A stretch of 55,427 nucleotides of DNA from Yoonia sp. (GCF_014859355.1 NZ_JACUUJ010000020.1:1-55427); one strand, 5' to 3'. Shown: positions 40,865 to 53,142, counted from the stretch's first letter. Numbers and translations: made by a program. The notes: generated from the letters alone by a model not told the origin.

Positions 40865-42343
40865 ATGCCCTGCCCCTTATCCCCCACACCCCCCGCCCAC
40901 CTGCCGCTCTGCCAGTTCTGGTATGATGAAAACGGGTCGGTTCTGGTTCAGTGGGGTCTGTTTCTGGCGGTGGCCTTTGGGTTCATGGCGCTGTCGTTCG
41001 ATCTGGGGCGCGTGGCCAGCACGCAATCTGAAATGCAATCCTTTGCCGATCAGGTCGCACTGGCCGCCGCAGGCGAACTTGACGGTCGCCCCGATGCCAT
41101 CACCCGCGCCACGGCTGCCGCAAATGGGCTGATTTCTGACGCACAGACCTATGCCACCGGCGCGCAAACCCTTGGCCGCAATGATTTTTCACTGACGTTC
41201 CTGCGGTCACTGCCCGCCAGTGATACCACCGCCGCCACCGACACCACAACCGACGGGGCGCGGGCGCGGTATGTTCGTGTCGATGTGAAGGAACGCACGG
41301 TGATGACCCCTTTTGCTGCGGTCAACGCCGCCCTGACCGGCAGAGAGAACCTGTCATCAGACATTGATGCATCGGCCACCGCGGGGTTCACATCTTATGC
41401 CTGCGACATCACACCATTGATGTTTTGCGTCCCCGACAGTTCGTGGAAAGCGGGCGACAATATCGGCAGCCAGATCAAATTACGCGCAGGCGGGCAAAAC
41501 GCCGCCTGGGGGCCTGGCAATTTCGGTTTTCTTGATCCCTCGACGCTCGATGTCGATTCCGCAGGCCCTTGCGCGGGGTTGAACGGTGCGCAGCTGTATC
41601 GCTGCCTTGTCGGGGCCGAAAACGGCATCACCCGCTGCGTGCGCACCGATACGGGGCTGGATACGCTGCCCGGACAACGCCAAGGTCTGGCCGAGGCGTT
41701 CAACACCCGTTTTGACATTTTCCAGGGGTCGATGCAGCAGCGCCGCAATGACCCCGCCTATCGCCCTGCCGCCAACACCGTTCAAGGCACCCTGCCCAGC
41801 GGGACCGGCGCGATCTGCCGTGGCAACAATGTGGATCCGTCCGACGCAATGCCGCTGCCGCGTGACGCCTGCATCGACGGCACCTGTGGCCGGTTCGGCG
41901 ATGGCGACTGGGACCGCGCCGCCTATGTCAGCCAAAATCACGGCGGCTTTTACCCGCCCGGCACCGGCCCGACCAGTTCACGCTATGAAATGTATCTGGC
42001 CGAACTTGCGGCCGCCACATCCCGCCCGTCCCCCGATAACGTGCCCCTGCCCGGCTTTGCCGAAACCGGCGCACCGCAATGTCACGCGCTTGGCCCATCC
42101 ACTGACCCAAAGCGGCGCAACGTCAACGCGGCTGCCGTGGATTGCAGCACAAACAACATTCAGGGCAGCACGTCCAACGTGGTGGCGCTGGAATTTGTCG
42201 AACTGTTCATGACCGAACCGGTGCAATCGCCCGGCGGCACCGAAGATGCGGAAATCATGGTCGAAATCGTGGGTAGCGCCGGCGGTATCGGTTCAGGGGC
42301 GCTGTCGGGCACCTACCGCGATTTCATTCAGCTGTATCGGTGA
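40865..42343 (+). CDS. TadG-like pilus-associated protein with von Willebrand-like C-terminal region
   Basis: A 492-residue protein with an N-terminal Tad/TadE-type helix (SVLVQWGLFLAVAFGFMALSFDLGRV) and a long exported domain containing many cysteines. These are spread over SYACDITPLMFCVP, GPCAGLNGAQLYRCL and ACIDGTCGRFG. TadG proteins sit in the envelope and tie the pilus to the cell. ATG 40865 has GGAGA seven bases upstream; GTG 40859 is possible. Its stop overlaps the next gene. Confidence 0.8.
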   Translation: MPCPLSPTPPAHLPLCQFWYDENGSVLVQWGLFLAVAFGFMALSFDLGRVASTQSEMQSFADQVALAAAGELDGRPDAITRATAAANGLISDAQTYATGAQTLGRNDFSLTFLRSLPASDTTAATDTTTDGARARYVRVDVKERTVMTPFAAVNAALTGRENLSSDIDASATAGFTSYACDITPLMFCVPDSSWKAGDNIGSQIKLRAGGQNAAWGPGNFGFLDPSTLDVDSAGPCAGLNGAQLYRCLVGAENGITRCVRTDTGLDTLPGQRQGLAEAFNTRFDIFQGSMQQRRNDPAYRPAANTVQGTLPSGTGAICRGNNVDPSDAMPLPRDACIDGTCGRFGDGDWDRAAYVSQNHGGFYPPGTGPTSSRYEMYLAELAAATSRPSPDNVPLPGFAETGAPQCHALGPSTDPKRRNVNAAAVDCSTNNIQGSTSNVVALEFVELFMTEPVQSPGGTEDAEIMVEIVGSAGGIGSGALSGTYRDFIQLYR

Positions 42344-42849
42344 TGATCATGCGCGCGATCCTGCATAAAATCCGCACCTTCAGCCGCGCCGAACAGGGGG
42401 CCGCACTGGTGGAATTCGCCATCAGCTTGCCACTGATCCTTGTCGTCGCCTACGGTCTGGTCGATTCAATGCGGCTGTTCTGGTCCTATCAGGCGACCAT
42501 CGCCGGGGTGCGCGATGCCACCCGCTATGTGGCGCGCGTGGCGCCGGGCGATATCTGCGCAACGGGTTTCGACATCAGCACATTCGAACCGCGGCTTTTG
42601 ACGATCGTGAACAGCACCATCGACGGGGACGGCATCGCGCCGCTGGGTGTCAGCATCACCGGCCTGACCGCCACGCTGGATTGCGTGACCACGCTGAACC
42701 TGCGCCAACCCACAGTGCCGGTCGCCACCATTACCGCAGACCTGCGCATGGACATGCCCTTTACCAGCGTTCTGTCGCTGATTGGCGGCACCGGCTGGGG
42801 CACGATCACAACCGCGGTGCAGGAACAGGCAAGGGTGTATGGGTTATGA
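42343..42849 (+). CDS. TadE-like pseudopilin
   Basis: A 168-residue pseudopilin: EQGAALVEFAISLPLILVVAYGLVDSMRLFW has the processing Gly and the Glu at +5 of the TadE family. A small exported domain with two cysteines follows. Four-base overlap with the next pseudopilin gene and overlap with the previous stop. Confidence 0.85.
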   Translation: MIMRAILHKIRTFSRAEQGAALVEFAISLPLILVVAYGLVDSMRLFWSYQATIAGVRDATRYVARVAPGDICATGFDISTFEPRLLTIVNSTIDGDGIAPLGVSITGLTATLDCVTTLNLRQPTVPVATITADLRMDMPFTSVLSLIGGTGWGTITTAVQEQARVYGL

Positions 42850-43490
42850 TCAAAAACCGCCATATCCGTGCCGCAGGCCGCAAACTGCGCCGCTTTGCAT
42901 CCGATCAATCGGGTGCGGCGCTGGTGGAATATGCACTGGTCATCCTGCTGTTCCTGTTCTTGCTGTTTGCGATCATCGACTTTGGCCGCCTTGCCAATGC
43001 CTGGGTCGCCGCCAACAAGGCCACGCAGATTGCCGCCCGCATCGCGGTGGTCCGGCCCCCGGTCTGCCCCGGCGTGCCAGATCTGAACGTCAGAGGCCCT
43101 GCGCCCGGCATCACAGCATTCGGGGCCCTGTGCCGCTTGGGCACAGGCATTTGTGCCGACCCCGGCACCTTTACCTGCCAAGGCAACGACACAAACGCGA
43201 CCTCTGTCGAAATCATGCAGGCGATCCGGCCCCTGATGCCGCCCGGCACCACGGCTGAAAACCTGCGCTTCAGCTATTCGTTCGATCCCGATTTGGGGTT
43301 TCTGGGCGGTCCCTACGTCCCCATGGTCACGGTCGCATTCACCGATGTCGATTTTGTCTTTGTCTCGCAACTTGGGCGGATGATCGGGGTGATGACCGGA
43401 AACACATCGGGGCTGGGCGGCGATCTGCCCATGCCGGGGATGAGCGTGTCACTTCCTGCCGAGGATCTGGCGCACGGGTCCGGGGGATAA
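42846..43490 (+). CDS. TadE/TadF-like pseudopilin
   Basis: A 214-residue pseudopilin with DQSGAALVEYALVILLFLFLLFAIIDFGRLAN, again Gly followed by a +5 Glu. The exported part contains four cysteines (PPVCPGVP, ALCRL, GICADPGTFTCQG). Starts in an ATGA overlap with the preceding gene; its stop lies 48 bases before cpaE. Confidence 0.85.
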   Translation: MIKNRHIRAAGRKLRRFASDQSGAALVEYALVILLFLFLLFAIIDFGRLANAWVAANKATQIAARIAVVRPPVCPGVPDLNVRGPAPGITAFGALCRLGTGICADPGTFTCQGNDTNATSVEIMQAIRPLMPPGTTAENLRFSYSFDPDLGFLGGPYVPMVTVAFTDVDFVFVSQLGRMIGVMTGNTSGLGGDLPMPGMSVSLPAEDLAHGSGG

Positions 43491-43538
43491 CAGCTGATGA
43501 CCAATATTTTGAACCAGCCGATTAAAGGAACGTGTAAC

Positions 43539-44612
43539 ATGACTGCACCCAATCTTTACAGTTCTACAGACACCGGCCCGCGTGGTCTCTCTGCCGGCGT
43601 AGGCCCTGCCCCTTCGCCGCTTTTGCTGCCGAAATCCGCGCGCAAGCGCGATGAACACATCCACCGGCGGCCCGATCAGCCCCGCCCCCTGCCCGGCGTC
43701 AGCACCCCGCCCAAGGGTAAAGATACCCCGGCAAGCGCGGTCGCCGATCAAGACCAGCCCGCACAGCCGCAGACCGGCAACGCGATTGCCACAACGGCGC
43801 AGAACCGTCTTTTGCCGGTGCAATGGGCACCCCCGCCCGGCAGCTTGATCCTTGTAGGGCGCGCACGTGGCGGCATTGGCGCGACATCCTTTGCCGTGAA
43901 CCTGGCCATCGAACTTTGTAGCAAGCGCGCGACAGGCCGGTCACGCGACCGCAAGAAGGTGGCGCTGGTTGATTTTGACGTGCAATTCGGCACCGTCGCC
44001 AACAGCCTTGACCTGACCGATCGCGGCGGGCTGGTTGACCTGTTGCGCCTGCCCCGCCACCCGGATGCCCAAGCCGTGCGCAACGCCTTGCTGACGCATA
44101 ACAGCGGGCTGCGGGTTTTGGCTGCACCGGCCAACCCGATTCCCCTTGACGCGCTGGATGCCCCGCGCGTGGCCGCGATCCTTGATGCGCTGATGGCCGA
44201 TAATGATACCGTCATCATCGACATGCCCCCCGCGCTGATGCGCTGGATCGAACCGCTGCTGGCCCGGGCCGAACGGATGTTGGTGGTCACAAATCTGGCT
44301 GTCACCTCGGTGACCAGCGCGCGCCGGATGCTGAATATCCTGCGCGAAGATGCGCCAAACCTGACCATCGAAACCGTGGTATCGCGTGAAAGCAAACCGA
44401 TCCTGCAAGGCAAGCTGCACCGTCAGGCCGCCGAAACCATCGGCGCCCCCCTGTCCTATTGGTTGCCCGAAGACGCCCGCAACGCCCGTCTGGCGCTGGA
44501 CCGGGGCGAACCGATGGTCACTTTCGCGCCGCGTTCATCATGGTCACGCGCCGTGCGCCGCGCCGCCCAGACGATTCACAAATCCGCAGCACGCCAACAA
44601 CTTCAAAGGTAA
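43539..44612 (+). CDS. cpaE: CpaE/TadZ, MinD-like pilus localisation ATPase
   Basis: A 357-residue ParA/MinD-family protein. The deviant Walker A is GRARGGIGATS (residues ~107-117), and VALVDFDVQFGTVANSLDL and DTVIIDMPPALMRWIEPLL form the other motifs. A Pro-rich N-terminal tail of ~90 residues replaces the receiver-like domain found in longer CpaE proteins. AAAGGA stands ahead of ATG 43539; a longer start at 43497 is less likely. Confidence 0.85.
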   Translation: MTAPNLYSSTDTGPRGLSAGVGPAPSPLLLPKSARKRDEHIHRRPDQPRPLPGVSTPPKGKDTPASAVADQDQPAQPQTGNAIATTAQNRLLPVQWAPPPGSLILVGRARGGIGATSFAVNLAIELCSKRATGRSRDRKKVALVDFDVQFGTVANSLDLTDRGGLVDLLRLPRHPDAQAVRNALLTHNSGLRVLAAPANPIPLDALDAPRVAAILDALMADNDTVIIDMPPALMRWIEPLLARAERMLVVTNLAVTSVTSARRMLNILREDAPNLTIETVVSRESKPILQGKLHRQAAETIGAPLSYWLPEDARNARLALDRGEPMVTFAPRSSWSRAVRRAAQTIHKSAARQQLQR

Positions 44613-44618
44613 GACGAC

Positions 44619-46031
44619 ATGTTTAATGACTTCATTCTCAGAAAAGCCGATGCAACCCCCGCATCACATGGGGATACGGCTGTTGCGGATCGCGTGGAAA
44701 AACCTGCGCCGATTGATAATAAGGTCGTGCCTTTGCAGACATTGCCAAAAGCAGACAGCAACCTGCGCGCGCGTCTTGACCTGAAATCGCGCCTGCACGA
44801 AGAACTGCTGGGCCGGCTTAACCTTGCCGCGCTCGACCGGATCGAACGATCGGACCTGCACCGCGAAATCAGCGCGCTGGTGATCGAGTTTCTGGCGAAC
44901 GAACACCTTCCGATGCGGTCCGACGACACCGAACAACTGACCACGGAACTGCTGGACGAAGTGTTGGGCCTTGGCCCGCTGGAACCGATTCTTGCCGATC
45001 CTGATGTTGCCGATGTCCTGGTGAACTCTTTCGACAATGTTTATGTTGAACGTCACGGCAAACTGGAACGTGTGCCGGTGCAGTTTCGTGACGAACGCCA
45101 CCTGATGCGGATCATCGACAAGATCGTCAGCCGCGTGGGCCGCCGTGTCGATGAAAGCCAGCCCTGGGTCGATGCCCGCCTGGAAGACGGCAGCCGCGTC
45201 AACGCGATCATCCGCCCCTGCGCCATTGACGGGCCGACCCTGTCGATCCGCAAATTTTCACGCGACGCGCTGACGCTGGAACGCCTGTTGGAAATGGGCA
45301 CGCTGACGCCGGGGTCGGTGCAACTGTTGCGCGGGCTGGTCGAAGCGCGGCTGAACATCCTGATTTCCGGCGGCACCGGATCGGGCAAAACGACAATGCT
45401 CAATGCGCTGTCGGCCTTTATCGACCCGACGCAGCGGATCGTCACAATCGAGGACGCCGCCGAACTCCAGCTTAAGCAGGATCATGTGGTGCGCCTTGAA
45501 ACCCGCCCGTCCACCGCCGAAGGCACAACCGCCGTGACCCAGCGCGACCTGCTGCGCAATGCCCTGCGGATGCGCCCCGACCGGATCATCGTGGGCGAGG
45601 TGCGCGGCACCGAAGCCTTTGACATGTTGCAGGCGATGAACACCGGGCATGACGGATCCATGACCACGATCCACGCCAATAACGCGCGCGATGCGCTGGC
45701 CCGGCTGGAACAGATGGTGTCGATGATGGGGGGCGAAATGCCATTGTCATCGGTGCGCCGCCAGATCGCATCGGGGCTAGAGGTGGTGCTGCAACTGGCC
45801 CGCATGGCCGATGGCCGCCGCCGCATCATGTCGATCACCGAAGTAACCGGCATGGAAGGCGATGTCATCACCATGCAGGACATCTTTGTTTTCCGTCAGC
45901 GGGGCCGGTCCGAAACAGGCGAGGTTCTGGGCGAATTTATCGCCACCGGTATCCGCCCGCGGTGCGCCGAACGCCTGGCCGCCGCCGGTGTCGACATTGC
46001 GTCTGACGCGTATCAAAACGGAGGTCAGTAA
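44619..46031 (+). CDS. cpaF: CpaF/TadA, pilus secretion ATPase
   Basis: A 470-residue type II/IV secretion ATPase. Walker A is [12 protein letters not shown], the Asp and His boxes are [12 protein letters not shown] and [13 protein letters not shown], and [14 protein letters not shown] is Walker B. It powers Flp pilus assembly through TadB and TadC. Follows cpaE by six bases; tadB starts one base after its stop. Confidence 0.95.
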   Translation: MFNDFILRKADATPASHGDTAVADRVEKPAPIDNKVVPLQTLPKADSNLRARLDLKSRLHEELLGRLNLAALDRIERSDLHREISALVIEFLANEHLPMRSDDTEQLTTELLDEVLGLGPLEPILADPDVADVLVNSFDNVYVERHGKLERVPVQFRDERHLMRIIDKIVSRVGRRVDESQPWVDARLEDGSRVNAIIRPCAIDGPTLSIRKFSRDALTLERLLEMGTLTPGSVQLLRGLVEARLNILISGGTGSGKTTMLNALSAFIDPTQRIVTIEDAAELQLKQDHVVRLETRPSTAEGTTAVTQRDLLRNALRMRPDRIIVGEVRGTEAFDMLQAMNTGHDGSMTTIHANNARDALARLEQMVSMMGGEMPLSSVRRQIASGLEVVLQLARMADGRRRIMSITEVTGMEGDVITMQDIFVFRQRGRSETGEVLGEFIATGIRPRCAERLAAAGVDIASDAYQNGGQ

Positions 46032-46032
46032 A

Positions 46033-46983
46033 ATGCCCAGCGTCTTTTCCCGGGTCGATCCCGACTGGATATTGTTTATCGGCGTGTTTCTTGGCGCGCT
46101 GCTGCTGATCGAAGGCCTGCGCCAACTTTTGTCGCGGCGCGAAACAGACACCGAAGCGCGGTCGCGCCGGATGCGCATGGTCGCCGCTGGCACCAACGTG
46201 GAAGACCGGCTTGCCATTCTGGCGCCGCGACAGGTGGGCGGGGCTGGCGGGCTGGCGATGCTGATGACAGCGGCAGGGCTGAAACGGTCGCCCACGCTTT
46301 ACATCGCACTGGCCCTTGTCAGCGCAACCGCGCTGACGGTGGTGCTGCAACAGGTCATCGGGCTGATCCCGGCGGCGGTGTTTTCGCTGGCGTTGTGCGG
46401 GGTGTTGCCGGTGTTTGTCATGGTGGCCTTGCGGGATACGCGGCGCAAGAAACTGTCGGCGCAATTGCCCGACGCGCTGGACCTGATGGCGCGGGGGCTG
46501 AAGGCGGGGCATCCGCTGAATACCTCGATCGCCACGGTAGCAGAAACCATGCCAGACCCGATCGGGACAGAATTTGGCATCCTTGTTGACCAGATCAGCT
46601 ATGGCGATGAAATGGTCGTCGCGGTACGCAAACTGGCAGACCGCATCCCAACCGAAGATTTCCGCTATCTGGCCGCCAGCATCGCTATCCAGCATGGCAC
46701 GGGCGGCAATCTGGGCCGCATCCTGACCGTGCTGTCGCAGGTGATGCGCGGCCGCGCCATGACCCGCCGCAAGATCAAGGCCATGTCGGCCGAGGGGCGC
46801 ATTTCCGCCGTCATCCTGTCCAGCATCCCCTTTATCATGGTGGCGCTGAATTCCATCCTGACGCCCGAATATTACGGCGGCGTGGTCGATGACCCGCTTT
46901 TCATGCCGCTTGTTTTTACCGCGCTGACGCTGATCACGCTGAACGCGCTGGTAATGGTCAAGCTTGTAAATTTCAAAATCTAA
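46033..46983 (+). CDS. tadB: TadB, inner-membrane platform protein
   Basis: A 316-residue GspF-like protein with an N-terminal helix (ILFIGVFLGALLLIEGL), paired central helices (~95-140) and C-terminal helices (IPFIMVALNSIL, PLVFTALTLITLNALVMV). The T2SSF core is visible as LPDALDLMARGLKAGHPLNTSI and GTGGNLGRILTVLS. Forms the pilus base with TadC. Confidence 0.92.
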   Translation: MPSVFSRVDPDWILFIGVFLGALLLIEGLRQLLSRRETDTEARSRRMRMVAAGTNVEDRLAILAPRQVGGAGGLAMLMTAAGLKRSPTLYIALALVSATALTVVLQQVIGLIPAAVFSLALCGVLPVFVMVALRDTRRKKLSAQLPDALDLMARGLKAGHPLNTSIATVAETMPDPIGTEFGILVDQISYGDEMVVAVRKLADRIPTEDFRYLAASIAIQHGTGGNLGRILTVLSQVMRGRAMTRRKIKAMSAEGRISAVILSSIPFIMVALNSILTPEYYGGVVDDPLFMPLVFTALTLITLNALVMVKLVNFKI

Positions 46984-47001
46984 TATTGTCAGGAGCTTGC
47001 G

Positions 47002-47979
47002 ATGTTTGACATCTTCACACGCCTTTCCGAAACCATGGGGATCGAACCACAGATGTTGATCGTGGGGGGTGTCTTTCTGGGGGCTTTTCTGGTTTTCCTC
47101 AGCCTTGTAGTCACGTTTCAGGAACGGACCACAGCGGGCACGCTAAAACGCATGAGCGCGGCAGAAAACTCCGCAGCCAACCTGTTTGTCGCGCCACAGA
47201 CAGACCCTTCGGCCATTGCCAAGGCGTTCCTGCCCACCGAAAAACGTGAACGCGCCAAGGTGCGCCGCGATCTGGCCCATGCCGGTCTGACCGGTCCGAA
47301 TGCGGTGATGACCTATTACACGATCCGCATCGGCATCGGCCTGTTGCTGCCTGCCGGACTGGCCGCGCTGGTGTTGCTGCGTGACCAGTTGCCGCTGCCT
47401 GCCGGCATTGACGCCCGGCTTGCCCAGATCGGGGCGCAGCAAATGTCGATGGGGCTGGGGATCATGGTTCTGATCGGGTTTTACGGCCCCGCACTCTGGC
47501 TGGCCAACCGCGCCACCGACCGGCGCGAACGGATCGAGCTCAGCTTTCCCAATGCGCTTGATCTGTTGCAGGTGTCGGTGGAATCCGGGTTGGGTTTTGA
47601 TGCGGCCCTGTCGCGCGTGGCAGAGGAACTTCACGTCGCCGCCCCCGACCTGAGCCGCGAGTTTGATATCGCACAGCGTGAAATCCTTGCCGGGCGCAGC
47701 CGCGACGCCACCTATCAGGACATGGCCGAGCGTCTTGGCATCGAAGAAGCCTATGCCTTTGTGAACGTGATCCTGCAATCCATGCGGTTCGGCACCAGCA
47801 TGGGGCAGGCGCTGCTGACCTATTCCGCCGACATGCGCCAGCGCCGGGAACTTCGGGCGCAAGAAAAGGCCAACAAGCTGCCGGTTTACATGTCTGCGGT
47901 GATGGCCAGCCTGATGATGCCCGCGCTGTTGATCGTGACCATCGGGCCGGTGGTTCTGCGCTATATGTCCACGTTCTAG
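47002..47979 (+). CDS. tadC: TadC, inner-membrane platform protein
   Basis: A 325-residue GspF-like partner of TadB with helices at ~18-40, ~105-125, ~148-168 and the C-terminus (MMPALLIVTIGPVVLRYM). FPNALDLLQVSVESGLGFDAALSRVA is the family core. CAGGAGC precedes ATG 47002. Last tad gene in the window; tadD, cpaC and the prepilin peptidase gene are not found nearby. Confidence 0.92.
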   Translation: MFDIFTRLSETMGIEPQMLIVGGVFLGAFLVFLSLVVTFQERTTAGTLKRMSAAENSAANLFVAPQTDPSAIAKAFLPTEKRERAKVRRDLAHAGLTGPNAVMTYYTIRIGIGLLLPAGLAALVLLRDQLPLPAGIDARLAQIGAQQMSMGLGIMVLIGFYGPALWLANRATDRRERIELSFPNALDLLQVSVESGLGFDAALSRVAEELHVAAPDLSREFDIAQREILAGRSRDATYQDMAERLGIEEAYAFVNVILQSMRFGTSMGQALLTYSADMRQRRELRAQEKANKLPVYMSAVMASLMMPALLIVTIGPVVLRYMSTF

Positions 47980-48017
47980 GCGGCACTTTGTCCGGCTTTC
48001 GGCCTTGATTCAGGCCG

Positions 48018-48306
48018 TCAGCCGCGCGCCGCCGCGCCGGAAATTGCATGCCACAGCGACCCTGCCGCAGACCGTGCGCCCAAAATCGCCAGCCGGTCAT
48101 GGGCGCTGCGCAGCACAAAAACGCCCATATGGTCCAGCACTGTGCGCGTGGCCTGTCCGGGTCCAAGCCTTGCCAGATGAATAACCCGCTTTGTCGCAGA
48201 CCTTGCAAAAGACCCGCAAAGCGGGATTTCGGGGTAAGACGATGGCAGGCAGACCGATACGACGTGCCCCTCATCCCCCACAAACAAGACGCACCCGGCG
48301 GGGTTC
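48018..48306 (-). other. Unrecognised coding-like segment between tadC and the copper genes
   Basis: The 327-base gap between tadC (47979) and the DUF411 gene (48307) contains an open minus-strand frame ending at 48018. It reads GCVLFVGDEGHVVSVCLPSSYPE ... RLGPGQATRTVLDHMGVFVLRSAHDRLAILG, with coding-like composition. It has no clear start: the first ATG lies inside the DUF411 gene. I do not recognise the family; it could be a truncated gene cut by arrival of the copper island. Confidence 0.3.
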
Positions 48307-48801
48307 TCAAGCGGCTTCGTATCTTGAGAATACCTCTGCCGCACCATCGCGACGGATCAGGAACACGTTAAATGCCTCGCGTTCGCTTTCCGGTCCCATG
48401 CCGGGCGAACCAAAGGGCATACCAGGCACGGCGAGGCCGACCGCATCCGGGCGTTCCACCAGCAGGCGGCGAATGTCGGCAACAGGAACGTGCCCCTCGA
48501 TCATGTAGCCATCCACGCGACCCGTATGGCAAGAGACCATTTCCTGCGGGACGCCGTTGTCCAGCTTGTAGCGCATCAGAAGCGTTCCGGCGCTCGCCTC
48601 GGTCGTGATTGCGAAGCCGTCATTCGCGAGGATATCGATCCAGGCCGAACAGCAGCCGCAGTTGGGGTCCTTCATCACATGGATCGCCGGTTCGGCGCTT
48701 TGCGCCAGAGTCCGCAAGGGCGATGCGGCCAGCAGCGCAGTTCCGCCGACCAGAAGCGTGCGGCGTGAGAACAATCCTGGTTCATCCGATCTTCCTTTCA
48801 A
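48307..48801 (-). CDS. DUF411 periplasmic metal-binding protein
   Basis: Up to 164 residues, with a Tat-like signal (FSRRTLLVGGTALLAASPL) and the DUF411 core: VMKDPNCGCCSAWIDIL gives the CxCC metal motif near residue 50, and EMVSCHTGRVDGYMIEGHVPV follows. Such proteins accompany copper-resistance genes and probably bind Cu in the periplasm. The start is uncertain: the frame opens at TTG 48801, and TTG 48774 would start at the signal peptide. 23 bases after the copper ATPase gene on the same strand. Confidence 0.8.
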   Translation of the reverse strand: MKGRSDEPGLFSRRTLLVGGTALLAASPLRTLAQSAEPAIHVMKDPNCGCCSAWIDILANDGFAITTEASAGTLLMRYKLDNGVPQEMVSCHTGRVDGYMIEGHVPVADIRRLLVERPDAVGLAVPGMPFGSPGMGPESEREAFNVFLIRRDGAAEVFSRYEAA

Positions 48802-48824
48802 GATTGCATAGGTGGACGGACAGG

Positions 48825-51158
<2,334 letters not shown>

Positions 51159-51225
51159 GGTCTGCCTTCCTTTCGGTCTCTCGTTCCAGCTTGCCGCTTC
51201 CAGCGGTTGGAAGGTCAAGCGATTT

Positions 51226-51909
51226 TCAGTGATCTTCAGAAGCGCCCTCTCCCGGCCTTCTTTGTAGCGCGACCCAAAGCAGCGGCAGGCCCGTCACAAG
51301 CCCGAGCCCGAGCACCGCCCATGTTGCACGCCCGAGGTCTCCGCTAACCGCCTCGCCGCCGAAATGGGCCAGTAGAAAGCTGGCCGGGATGATGCCCGCC
51401 AGTGTCGCAACGGCGAACCGCCAGGCGTGCAGGCGGCTGAGGCCAGCCGCATAGCTGATCATGTCGAAGGATACGAAGGGCATCAGGCGGCTGGCAAAAA
51501 CCGTTGCGGTCAACGCGGGCTGCGACCCAAGAAGCCCGGCATCGACGCGGTCACCTAACACACGCCGCAAGACGTCATGCCCCAAAACCCTTGCAAGACC
51601 AAAGGCAATCAGTGCCCCAAGTTCCGCGCCGATAACAACCTGCACCGTGCCCCAGACATGCCCGTAGGCCGCTCCGGCCGCCAGCGCGATGGGCGCGCTC
51701 GGGATCGGGCTGGCGACGACCGCAAGGGTCATGAACGTGACGATCAGGACCGGCCCCCAGAGACCGGCGCGCGCCACCAGCATTTCCAGACGCTCGACGT
51801 CCAGAAGGCTGCGCGCCTCGGCGAAGACCGCAGGCGCGACCAGCCAGATAGCGATCAGCCCGATCACGAAGGTCGCAATGCCCGCGAGGATAGCGGCGCG
51901 CAAGCGCAT
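51226..51909 (-). CDS. TVP38/TMEM64 (DedA-like) membrane protein
   Basis: A 227-residue protein with about five transmembrane helices. The VTT/SNARE-associated core is visible ([54 protein letters not shown] and [21 protein letters not shown]). Such genes often sit next to mercury or copper genes; the exact role is unknown. ATG 51909 is one base after the DUF302 stop. Confidence 0.83.
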   Translation of the reverse strand: MRLRAAILAGIATFVIGLIAIWLVAPAVFAEARSLLDVERLEMLVARAGLWGPVLIVTFMTLAVVASPIPSAPIALAAGAAYGHVWGTVQVVIGAELGALIAFGLARVLGHDVLRRVLGDRVDAGLLGSQPALTATVFASRLMPFVSFDMISYAAGLSRLHAWRFAVATLAGIIPASFLLAHFGGEAVSGDLGRATWAVLGLGLVTGLPLLWVALQRRPGEGASEDH

Positions 51910-51910
51910 C

Positions 51911-52297
51911 TCAGATCGCTGCGACAGCCTTGGCAAGAAGGTCGCGCACCTCGCCCGCCACGGCCGTGAGCGCGGCGTTCTCGATCGCCTGCATCGACGC
52001 CACCGGGTCGATGGCGCTGACCTCTACCCCGCTGTCCACCTCGCGCAGGATGACGTTGCAGGGCAGCATCGCACCCACACGCGGCTCCATCCCGATGGCC
52101 TGATAGGCCATCTTGGGGTTGCAGGCGCCGAGGATGCGATAGGCCGGCATCTCGACATCAAGCTTTTTCTTCATCGTTGCCTTGACGTCGATCTCTGTCA
52201 GGACGCCAAAGCCATGATCCGCCAACGCCTTGCGCGTGCGTGCATCGACATCGTTGATTCCCGCGTCCGGGATCATGCGATTGATTGTGTAGGTCAT
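51911..52297 (-). CDS. DUF302 protein
   Basis: A 128-residue cytoplasmic protein with the DUF302 fold: LADHGFGVLTEIDVKATMKKKL, YRILGACNPKMAYQAI and GAMLPCNVILREVDSGVEVSAIDP. The conserved Cys of ACNP and LPCN are kept. Commonly found in metal-resistance and oxidative-stress clusters; no known reaction. Part of the same minus-strand operon. Confidence 0.87.
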   Translation of the reverse strand: MTYTINRMIPDAGINDVDARTRKALADHGFGVLTEIDVKATMKKKLDVEMPAYRILGACNPKMAYQAIGMEPRVGAMLPCNVILREVDSGVEVSAIDPVASMQAIENAALTAVAGEVRDLLAKAVAAI

Positions 52298-52313
52298 AGT
52301 GAAGTCCTTTTTT

Positions 52314-52442
52314 CTATTTCCGAAGATATTTGATCAGGGCCGCTATGGCCAAAACCAGCAGCACAAGGATCAGCAGGCCGAACAGCCAGCCAAACCCCAT
52401 TCCGAAACCCATTCCGGGGCCCATGTCATTCCAGTTCACCAT
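52314..52442 (-). CDS. 42-residue membrane peptide of the copper operon
   Basis: A small gene with AGGAG six bases before ATG 52442. The product starts with a Gly/Met-rich part (MVNWNDMGPGMGFGMGFG) and then one hydrophobic helix (LFGLLILVLLVLAIAALI) ending in Lys/Arg. Five methionines in the first 15 residues could bind Cu(I). It is first in the run that continues with the DUF302 gene 16 bases later. Confidence 0.65.
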   Translation of the reverse strand: MVNWNDMGPGMGFGMGFGWLFGLLILVLLVLAIAALIKYLRK

Positions 52443-52478
52443 CTCATGCTCCTAGCTGTGATCTAAAGGTTGCGCCTG

Positions 52479-52643
52479 TTAACCGATCTTGGCAATGATC
52501 TGGGTCAGTTTTGCGCGGGCGCGATGTTGGGGCCGGTCCGGCAGGGCATCCAGCGCAATGAGGCGCGCCGCCTGCGCAAGATCCGTGTCGAACGCGGGTG
52601 TCTCGGTCTCGGTTCTGTCGGAAATTTTTAGTACATTTAAGAG
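52479..52643 (-). pseudogene. 3' fragment of an unidentified gene at the copper island edge
   Basis: The minus-strand frame reads DRTETETPAFDTDLAQAARLIALDALPDRPQ and ends KLTQIIAKIG at 52479. It has coding-like composition but no start codon with a ribosome site; upstream it runs into the IS6-family remnant. It is probably the tail of a gene cut by that element, 36 bases before the small membrane peptide gene. Family not recognised. Confidence 0.4.
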
Positions 52644-52663
52644 CAGGCTGACGCTGGCCAGAC

Positions 52664-53142
52664 TTATGCTGCGAACCGGGCGAACTGCTTAAAAGCGTTC
52701 AGGTATTTGGCTTGCAGGATTTTGATGATCTCTCCCGTACCGATGAATTTAAGGATTACATTCACAGCTTCCAACCCCGAAAGATTTACGCCGCTTTTGT
52801 CGATAAAAATGCGGCCGGGAACACCGTTGTTGCCCTTTGCCCGTCGGAACAAGCGTCGCGCCACCGGATTGTCGCAGCGATTGGGTTGCATAAAATCAAA
52901 GGCTTCGCCGTTTCGAACGACCGCGCGCTAGTTATACATCCGCTTGCCCTTGATATACATCTCAGGAACACGCCACGACTAGGCTGTCGGTTGCTTTTTA
53001 TCTTTGCCTCGCAACCGGTTGGACGAAAATAACGGTTCAACGTTGCATAGTCAACATCGATTCTGCACTCCTGCACAATCTCTTCAAGATTACGTTAAGA
53101 AACCGGATATTTCAGCTAATGCGGGCCCTTGAAGTCAACCAT
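52664..53142 (-). pseudogene. IS6-family transposase remnant
   Basis: Pieces of one IS6-type DDE transposase in several frames: start MVDFKGPH at 53142 followed by a stop, LKYPVS (stop) RNLEEIVQECRIDVDYATLNR, SWRVPEMYIKGKRMYN (stop), and then RRLFRRAKGNNGVPGRIFIDKSG ... VNVILKFIGTGEIIKILQAKYLN. Internal stops, frameshifts and deletions make it inactive. I did not find intact terminal repeats. Confidence 0.78.
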
